Positions 8,001-13,400 of a stretch of 20,699 nucleotides of DNA are shown here, one piece after another (positions within the stretch are counted from its first letter, which is position 1; each line of letters opens with the position of its first letter). Source of the stretch: a virus. The position numbers and the translations under genes were made by a program. The stretch spans positions 1-20,699 of the IMG/VR virus record IMGVR_UViG_3300006332_000122; one strand, 5' to 3'. The notes under the pieces are model-generated. The model was not told the origin of the DNA, searched no databases, and was given only the letters and a program-made list of their open reading frames with translations.

Positions 8001-10217
8001 GCAATTTTAACTATTGAAAGTCCACAACTTCCTGGAGGTTCTACTGCCACTGCGAGAATTGAAGTATCTGGTGGTAAGATTTACAATACTGAAATTTCAT
8101 TATCTGGTTTTGGATATACCGAAGCACCTTCAGTTGTTGTTAAAGGTGTTGGTAATGGTGCTAGTGGATGTGAAATTCAGACATTTATTGATATTGACAC
8201 TCCTGCAGTAAGAATGGGTGTAGCTATTGATCAAGTTGGTGTTACAGAATCTACTACTCCTACACACTTTGCATTTGATTATCCTGTATATCTACAGAAT
8301 GATACAGAGTATGCACTTGTAATTGAAACTGATTCTATTGATTATGAGTTATGGTCTTCCAAGTTAGGGGAAACCGATATTGCTACAAGTACGGTCATCA
8401 CCACTCAACCATCTCTAGGTTCGGTATACCGTTCCCAGAATACCGAAAGTTGGACTGAAGATAATTTTGAAGATCTTAAGTTCACTATGTATCGTGCTGA
8501 GTTTGATACAGCTAGACCAGCAGAACTTCTAGTTAAGAATGCAAGTCTTGGTTATGAACTTCTAGATGAACATCCATTTGAAACAAATGCAAATGCAAAT
8601 ACTAACTCTACTTCTAAGCTATTCAAGAACAATAACTCTATTGTTAAAGTAAATCATAGAGATCATGGATTTGAGACTGCTGGAAATTCTTATGTGTTCT
8701 ATAGAACTGCATTAGAAACTGGTGGTATTACATCAGCAATTTTAAATAACACACTATTCCAAGTAAGTAATTCTGGTATTGATTCATATAATATTGTTTC
8801 TAGCTCTCAAGCTGCTGGTAATTCTATTGGTGGTGGAAGTGTAGTATATGCATCTACAAATAGAAAGTATGAAACTCTATATCCACAAGTTTCATATCTC
8901 TCATTTACTGGTACGAATTTATCAACAGAAGTTAAAACAACTAATGTTGTTCCAGTAGATTCTACTACAACTAATTTCACTTCATATTCACAACCAGATT
9001 ATGAAAAGACTTTCTTAAATGAACCACATTACTTCACAAATCAGAAGTTTATTGCATCTGATATTAATGAAACTCTAAACGGTTTATCTCAGTCACTTAC
9101 ATATAAGATGACTCTATCGTCTACTGTGTCTCATTTGAGTCCAATTATTGATCTTTCTAATGCTACTGTAAAAACAGTATCAAATAGAATTGAAAATGCT
9201 ACTGGACAAGAAGATAGATTTGGTAGAAGAGATCAAGTAATTGAATTCTATCCAGTTTATCAATTTAATCTTGCTGGTAACAGTGGTACAGATATACAAG
9301 AGGATCAAATAATCAATGGTAATACTACTAAGACAACAGGAACTATTGCTAGAGTTGTAGGTCAAGTTGTATACGTTAGAGTTAAGACGAGTCAATTCTT
9401 CCAGAAAGGAGAAACCGTAACTCTAGGAAAACAGTTGGGTCTTACAAATGTTACTGTAGATTCAAATCCATCTTTAGTTTCAGCAAATATTGCAGATGCT
9501 GCAACTATTGTTGCTCGTAACCCATCTACACGTACTGAAACATACGACAATATTATTACTGGTAAAGCTACTATTTGGAATAGTGAAACACAAAAGTTAA
9601 CTTTAAGAGTTGATGTTAATCCTATTAATGATAACTACACTGATAGAATTGTTGATAGTGCTTTGTATAACAGAAATGCTGTTGTTGGAGATCAAATTGC
9701 TGATATCTTCCGTGTAGGTGATTTTGTTAAGTATCCAAATCAACCAGATGATGAAGCTAGTTATTTGGAAGTTGGTAAAGTAACTTATACAGATGGTGTT
9801 GACTTTGTTGGTGAAGATACATCCAAAAATGGATCTTCTGTTGCTACGTATGTAACTAAAGAAGTTTCTATTACAAGTCCAGCTACTGCAATTGATGTAC
9901 ATCTACTTGCAAATGTCAAAGATATTTCTAACTTAGAAGTATTCTACAAGTTTAAGAAAGCATCAAGTCAAGAAAACTTTGATGATATTGATTGGGTTTA
10001 CTTCAATGAAAAAGGAGAACCAGATATATATCAAATTGCAACTAGTGAAAATACAATTTCTGGAATAGTAGAGAAGCAATCTGCATATCAAGATCTTAAA
10101 TATACGGTATCAAATTTACCAGAATATTCATCTTTCTCAATCAAAATTGTAATGAAAGGAGTGGATCCAGCGTATGTACCTAAGATTCAAGACATTCGTG
10201 CTGTAGCTGCATTCTAA
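2085..10217 (+). CDS. Giant virion structural protein, DUF4815-type (2710 aa)
   Basis: The N-terminus (residues 1-75) has the hallmark of the phage DUF4815 family: P-Y-Y-E-D-F-D, then L-F-R-P-G-Y-S-I-Q-G-R-E-L-T-Q-V-Q and G-E-L-V-I-P-G. These proteins are known as virion structural proteins of T4-like cyanophages, and their exact place in the particle is unclear. Further blocks seen: a G-Q-G-Y beta segment near residues 755-830; a short coiled coil near 1376-1410 (K-L-E-K-R-I-E-R-L-E-Y-Y); N-P-L-A-Q-T-F near 1796 followed by a beta domain; a G-F-G-Y repeat near 2010-2025; and E-L-W-S-S-K-L-G-E near 2087-2095. The C-terminal domain ends I-K-I-V-M-K-G then P-K-I-Q-D-I-R. No enzyme motif is visible. 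The start is set by GGGA at 2077-2080. It follows gp8 directly, where T4 has genes 9-12, so a baseplate or proximal fibre role is the best inference. Confidence 0.85.
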   Translation: MPQKTNLNVSPYYEDFDANKNFYKILFRPGYSIQGRELTQVQSILQNQVESFGKYAFKQGELVIPGEVGLNTKLDYVKLSSVSEVAISEGDDIVYKKYDISQLIGQQLVGLTSGVKATILATTLATDSTADTLYVNYINSGSSNTEPTFRQGETLEVVDGVNTPLLVVGTDGSVLPTSIKVTNPDTGEVTSLESSAMGFGSAIKVEEGIYFVNGYFVRCNQELLVIDEYYDKPSAKIGFTIKEEIVTPEEDPSLYDNAIGSSNYTAPGGHRLKISLSLKEFPLNAITDKNFIQLLTVSRGQVQSKISTTDFSVLEQTLARRTFDESGNYVVDNFSIDIREWAQKDNNKGLYAVDEFGFYNGQSASDAAKKMVASIGPGKAYIKGYEIVNKETKYLEINKARESLSSDNVTLKSRGLPSYSITNVYGSIPLNKEGAELTAYPDVFLYSSFNDGSIGLNNTELSTDHRQTISRRGKFFSANDAIKTITIQVTHPTAQIGTVTDASFQTTYGELYYIKKYTDAVPNAGESYAAESVISFKTLSYATTNKPLINPSESVQFLELTVYGNKDELDTLLIDYDVKNGGYKREIYLTESDAASGATPFGHIKDYQNVITPIIGKVKPNNFFLKQRGSGFNSDSDIVLSRGRLAAGTDAYNATFGLSYFDPQFFTKLILEKTPSKDIDDKAFDEGKYVFGVESGAYGVVEGTASGVYSTGNILFITTLSGKFLSGETIRDEGGTTVRIAKDNTISHFVIPYRGQGYSTTAPVTLLINGLEYDNSKIELEIPEAGYIYKASIINRSSVNVEYAQPPAVTAKNPDGAGAPSAAASIVPVLFRNTVTTYTPQNVKSLACSYGSANANAFSADVVVDSQKYSEIKAVTNYTFIGSQGSTFIESTSFSADASNAVQQGDLIQLSDDNNNIVRAFVQYATQQEGSYKSRIYLDTALPGTVTNASIVRLRPKVDNSTSGTLLFSTGSKQVSQISAGGDDTKIKYFFRKDFVTTASAGGGIITFAAQLPFGTQRFATYSEENVMVTVIDPGDAPDILEGDIVYLTADNVEISSSTDTASGLTSGSISLQLPSTYFGTIPNNGTYPKLKLTATLEVENAKPRLKTVVKNKRITVTSAGDRVVPLRGTDYDSDAVEILSYSDAYKLRYVYEGTSSQAPEIDTAGNLISGTDVTSRYTFDDGQRDTIYDVSRIVLKPGFEETTGQLVIAFDYFEHSQGDFCTIDSYLHEAGVPENEIPTFNSSVLGITELKDVIDFRPKVDSTAIIPGFLDTSVLERTQGSFAGSGAIIASSPAPDLNLEYTFSFSQKQYLDRIDGIFLDQKGNFVVKEGNSSLNPTKPDPIEDAVPLFYAFIPAFTKTSKDVRITPVDNRRYTMKDIGKLEKRIERLEYYTTLSILEQQALNMQVKDEIGLDRFKSGFFVDNFEAHRVGSLKSLDYRCGIDSQQSVLRPQSKEDSVNLVEVNNREDQRAVSGYKKTNNMVTLPYSPLSLLGNSFASSKLNPNPFVVLQYVGDSDLSPAIDQWYDQNEEPVVVDTNTDLFNIFLAKENVKESFSSLYNSFVINWVGTSSSFTSINSLGGVNSQIASTSVTSASVGSSSNISPQNNEVGKGVQTKTVGDNIVSTSLAFYARSLPVKFKIGRMKPNTKIYVFLEGRDVSRWVNPDLRFTGIAGNSLSAFNGEINTDEYGNASGLIIIPAGKPPTENTTWNGDIDTVSYDPDGQELNFTTGELTFRFTSSATNESKLGVDSYTEVKYYATGILPENPSSIVSTKPSIFKSNEGVQFISSNTDNPIRPNPLAQTFKVENLEGGCFVTGVDLYFNKKSTNVPVKTYITNVDAEKPAKNIVPGSEKTLAPNSFLKCAASGNMAVYKGESVTGASSAASGPILKIFDKNNVELVATASGKYSLTNEQVYTVVLSNHNGKSFLANEDLIVPSVTLANATDGTDFVLSIVKDSGKLSDIRITNPGQNYDSAILTIESPQLPGGSTATARIEVSGGKIYNTEISLSGFGYTEAPSVVVKGVGNGASGCEIQTFIDIDTPAVRMGVAIDQVGVTESTTPTHFAFDYPVYLQNDTEYALVIETDSIDYELWSSKLGETDIATSTVITTQPSLGSVYRSQNTESWTEDNFEDLKFTMYRAEFDTARPAELLVKNASLGYELLDEHPFETNANANTNSTSKLFKNNNSIVKVNHRDHGFETAGNSYVFYRTALETGGITSAILNNTLFQVSNSGIDSYNIVSSSQAAGNSIGGGSVVYASTNRKYETLYPQVSYLSFTGTNLSTEVKTTNVVPVDSTTTNFTSYSQPDYEKTFLNEPHYFTNQKFIASDINETLNGLSQSLTYKMTLSSTVSHLSPIIDLSNATVKTVSNRIENATGQEDRFGRRDQVIEFYPVYQFNLAGNSGTDIQEDQIINGNTTKTTGTIARVVGQVVYVRVKTSQFFQKGETVTLGKQLGLTNVTVDSNPSLVSANIADAATIVARNPSTRTETYDNIITGKATIWNSETQKLTLRVDVNPINDNYTDRIVDSALYNRNAVVGDQIADIFRVGDFVKYPNQPDDEASYLEVGKVTYTDGVDFVGEDTSKNGSSVATYVTKEVSITSPATAIDVHLLANVKDISNLEVFYKFKKASSQENFDDIDWVYFNEKGEPDIYQIATSENTISGIVEKQSAYQDLKYTVSNLPEYSSFSIKIVMKGVDPAYVPKIQDIRAVAAF
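7640..8250 (+). other. G-x-G-Y beta insertion within the conserved C-terminal half of the 2710-aa protein
   Basis: About 200 residues (roughly 1852-2056) separate the conserved block N-P-L-A-Q-T-F...V-P-V-K-T-Y from the block T-H-F-A-F-D-Y-P-V-Y-L. In shorter family members, as remembered, these two lie close together. The inserted stretch is Ser/Gly/Ala-rich and contains two G-x-x-Y/G-F-G-Y type beta repeats. I read it as an accessory beta module hung on the conserved fold. Relatives may carry it too. Confidence 0.5.
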
Positions 10218-10226
10218 TTTCCGCAT

Positions 10227-10433
10227 ATGGACTTTGTGAAAGTTGATGGACATGATGGTCTCGTAAGAGACCAAAACACTGGTGCTATCTTGAATTTGGA
10301 CGATTCTGCTATAGCTGCAAGAAGGAAATCTATGCAGCTAAGTTCCGCATTGGATGACATAAATACATTGAAGAATGAAGTCTCTGAACTCAAGTCAATC
10401 CTGCGCGGAATAATAAAAAATGCCAGCAATTAA
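10227..10433 (+). CDS. Small coiled-coil protein (68 aa), conserved cyanophage hypothetical type
   Basis: The 68-residue protein begins M-D-F-V-K-V-D-G-H-D-G-L-V-R-D. I associate this start with short hypothetical proteins in the structural cluster of cyanomyoviruses, from memory. Residues 39-62 form a leucine-heptad helix with alternating charged residues (L-S-S-A-L-D-D-I-N-T-L-K-N-E-V-S-E-L), consistent with a small dimeric or trimeric coiled coil. It starts 9 bases after the 2710-aa gene stops and its last 14 bases overlap the start of the 1800-aa gene, so the three are probably translationally coupled. A small clamp, chaperone or minor virion part for the flanking fibre proteins is possible, but the sequence does not prove any function. 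Confidence 0.75.
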   Translation: MDFVKVDGHDGLVRDQNTGAILNLDDSAIAARRKSMQLSSALDDINTLKNEVSELKSILRGIIKNASN

Positions 10434-13400
10434 TGTAGCTAAGACCGATACCTTTGAGTCTCAAAGGACGAAGATCAATCAAATTAGCACAGCACTTTTC
10501 AACGTCACATCTGGTGGTAGTGACCTATCCACTGGTAACCTACAATTAGGAGATGGTCTAGTTGGAAACCCATCACTTAAATTTACTACTGACACCCAGT
10601 TAGGTCTCTACAAAGCTGGTGTAAAAACTATAGGGTTTGTTAATAGTGGTAAGAAAGTTATTGATTTTCAGTTATCAGAACTTACTTCTTATCAAGATAT
10701 TAATATCCAACAAAGAAAACTAGCACAATCTCTACTTACTATGGTTAGTGGTGGTAGTGGATATGATGCTGGTTCATATACATCAATTCCTCTAATTGGT
10801 GGTACAGGACAAAATGCTACTGCAGATTTTGAAGTATTAGCATTTGATGGTTCTGTTACAAATTCTGGTTCTGGTTATATCACTGGTCAGTATCTATCAG
10901 TTCCTCTTGTTGATGGTAATGGAACTGGAGCAGTTGGAAGCTTTGACGTTAGTGAACTTGAAGGTGCTATCACACAACCTGGTTCTGCTTATTTTCCTTC
11001 TACTTTTGAAAACGTTCCTCTTACAGGAGGAAATGGATCTGGAGCAGAAGCTACCATTGAAATTACTGGTACATCAACTCCTGCAGGAAGTATTACTAAT
11101 ACTGGTAGTGGATATACCGATGGTTCTTATTCACAGGTTCAAATATTTAACGAACCAGTTCAAACATTTGTTGTTACATCTGTAGCTAACCCTAATGCTG
11201 GTGGTTCAGGACAACCAAACTTCATCTATAACATTGACGGTGTAGATCAACCTCAGTTAACACTAGATGTTGGTAACACATATAGATTTGATCTTTCTGA
11301 TTCATCAATAGCAGGAGCTAATCCAGGAACACCAGGAAGTGATCATAGAATAACATTCCAACTTGCTAATGGAGGACCTGTTGATGCGACATTAATTGAA
11401 CCCTTCACTGCTGGTGTTTTCGGACAAGCAGGATGCTTTACTGATCTCGTATTAAAACCTGGTGCTCCCACAGGTAGTCTCAGTCTTCGTTATGATTGTG
11501 CAAACCATCCAGGAATGGGTCCTTCAGGTGGTAGTATTACCACACAAGACACAACAACATACACTAACTATGGTTGGCAAGGTTTCTTTGATGTTACTAT
11601 CTCAGGCGGTGCAGTTACTGATGTACAATGGACTAACACAGGTGTTGATTATGGCACTGGAGATGTAGTTAGCATTCCAAATAGTTTAGTTGGTGGTACA
11701 GGATCTGGATTCGAGTATACTATTTCTAGTGTAACTAATACAGGTATTGTTGATAGTGTAACAATTACTGATAGTGGTGTTAATTATCAAAATGGTGATG
11801 TACTTAGCGTAGCTGATGCTTCTGTAGGAGGTGGAGGTGGATCTGGTTTTCAATGGACAGTCTCAGCTATTCCTGGTGATCTTACTAACTTCGTTCTTAA
11901 TGAGAGAGGATCTGGATATCAAATTGGTGATGTACTAGGATTACCTAAACAAATTTCTAACGTATCTGTATATCTACCTGGTTCAATTGGACCATTCACT
12001 GCAACTTTAAGTACAGGTAGTACGCAGGTAGTTATTACAGATACATCCAGTCTTATAGCAGGTCTAAATGTAGATGGAAGTGCTGGAGATACTGGTGAAC
12101 TTGCTCAAGGAACCACTATTGCATCTGTTGATAGTGCAACACAAATAACACTGTCTGCAAATCCAACTGTATCTGGTTCAGCGAATTTAACATTCTCTAC
12201 AACATCTGCAAACGAACTTACTCTTGCAAACACAGCAGGACTTACTATTGGATTTAAAGTAGAGAAGGTAAGTGGTACAGGTGTACTAGCAGCAGATACA
12301 ACGATTGCTAACGTTGACAGTACCACCACCGTTACATTATCAGATACCCCAACTACACTAGGACCTGCTGTTGTTAACTTTGTTCCTGCATTTGGTGACC
12401 CTGCAGATGATTTTGCTTACACAATTGATACTCTTGGTGAGGTAGGAAGTTTTACTTTAGTAGAAGTAGGTAATGGTTATTCTCCACTTGATGAGTTTAC
12501 GGTAAATGCTGGTGATCTAACTCAACCTATCCCATATCCAGTAACGGTTAAAGACGTTCAAAGGATTACTTTAATTCAAACTGTTGCTGGTGGAACTATT
12601 ACAACTAGTGATACAATAGAAGAATTAGCTGGAGGTGTCACAAACATCACCTTTACAGGTGGTGACATTGCACAAACTACAACTGGTCCTCTTGCTTGTA
12701 GCTGTGTTCAAGGAGCATTTACAGCAACACTCGCAGATACAACTGGTATTAGTGTTGGAGACGCAGTAGCAGAAGATGGAAGTGGTAACCTTGCAGTTAA
12801 TGTTACTGTTGCATCTGTTGATAGTGCAACTCAAGTAACACTATCTGCTGCATTCCTTCAAACTGCTAGTATTAACCTAACATTTACATCAGACGAGGCT
12901 GGAACATTTAGTGCTGTTGCTTCTACAACTGCTGGAAATGGTAGTGGTGCAACATTTGATGTTGTTAGAAGCACAAACGGAGACATCGCAAGTGTTGATG
13001 TTAATGCTGCTGGTCTTGGATATGCTGATTCTGATACAATAACGATTGCTGGTAACTTAATTGGTGGAGCTACTCCTGCAAATGATATTACTGTTACTGT
13101 TGTTACTGTTACTACTGTTACAGCAGTTCCTGTTTTAAATGTTGATTTAGATGGTAGTGGCAATATTTCTACTATTCTAATTGAAGTAGATCAAGGTAGT
13201 GCATTTACTGCTGGACAGCAGTTTATTAAAACTGGTGCTCCTGGAACACAGTATACATCTGATACAGCAGGTAATCTTGAATTTAGATTCTTAATTGACG
13301 TTGGATCTGGTCCAACTCTTACTCCAGCATGGACAATTTATGTTGGTAATACTTATAGATTTGACTTAAGTGATAATAGCGTATCTGGTCACCAATTTGC

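Noticed and set aside
10214-10429. Minus-strand frame of 71 codons opposite the 68-aa gene
   Set aside because: The plus-strand frame has the better start, spacing and a coiled-coil pattern. The minus frame is its mirror.
10420-10433. Programmed frameshift joining the 68-aa and 1800-aa genes
   Set aside because: There is no slippery heptamer with a following stem at the overlap, and the 1800-aa gene has its own ATG and a typical N-terminus. A plain overlap explains it.
10844-11668. Plus-strand alternative frames of 113 and 68 codons, Leu- and Val-rich
   Set aside because: They are shifted-frame readings of the G-S-G-Y repeat region and the cupredoxin region. The Leu/Val richness comes from the GGT/TCT/GTT codon pattern and not from membrane segments.
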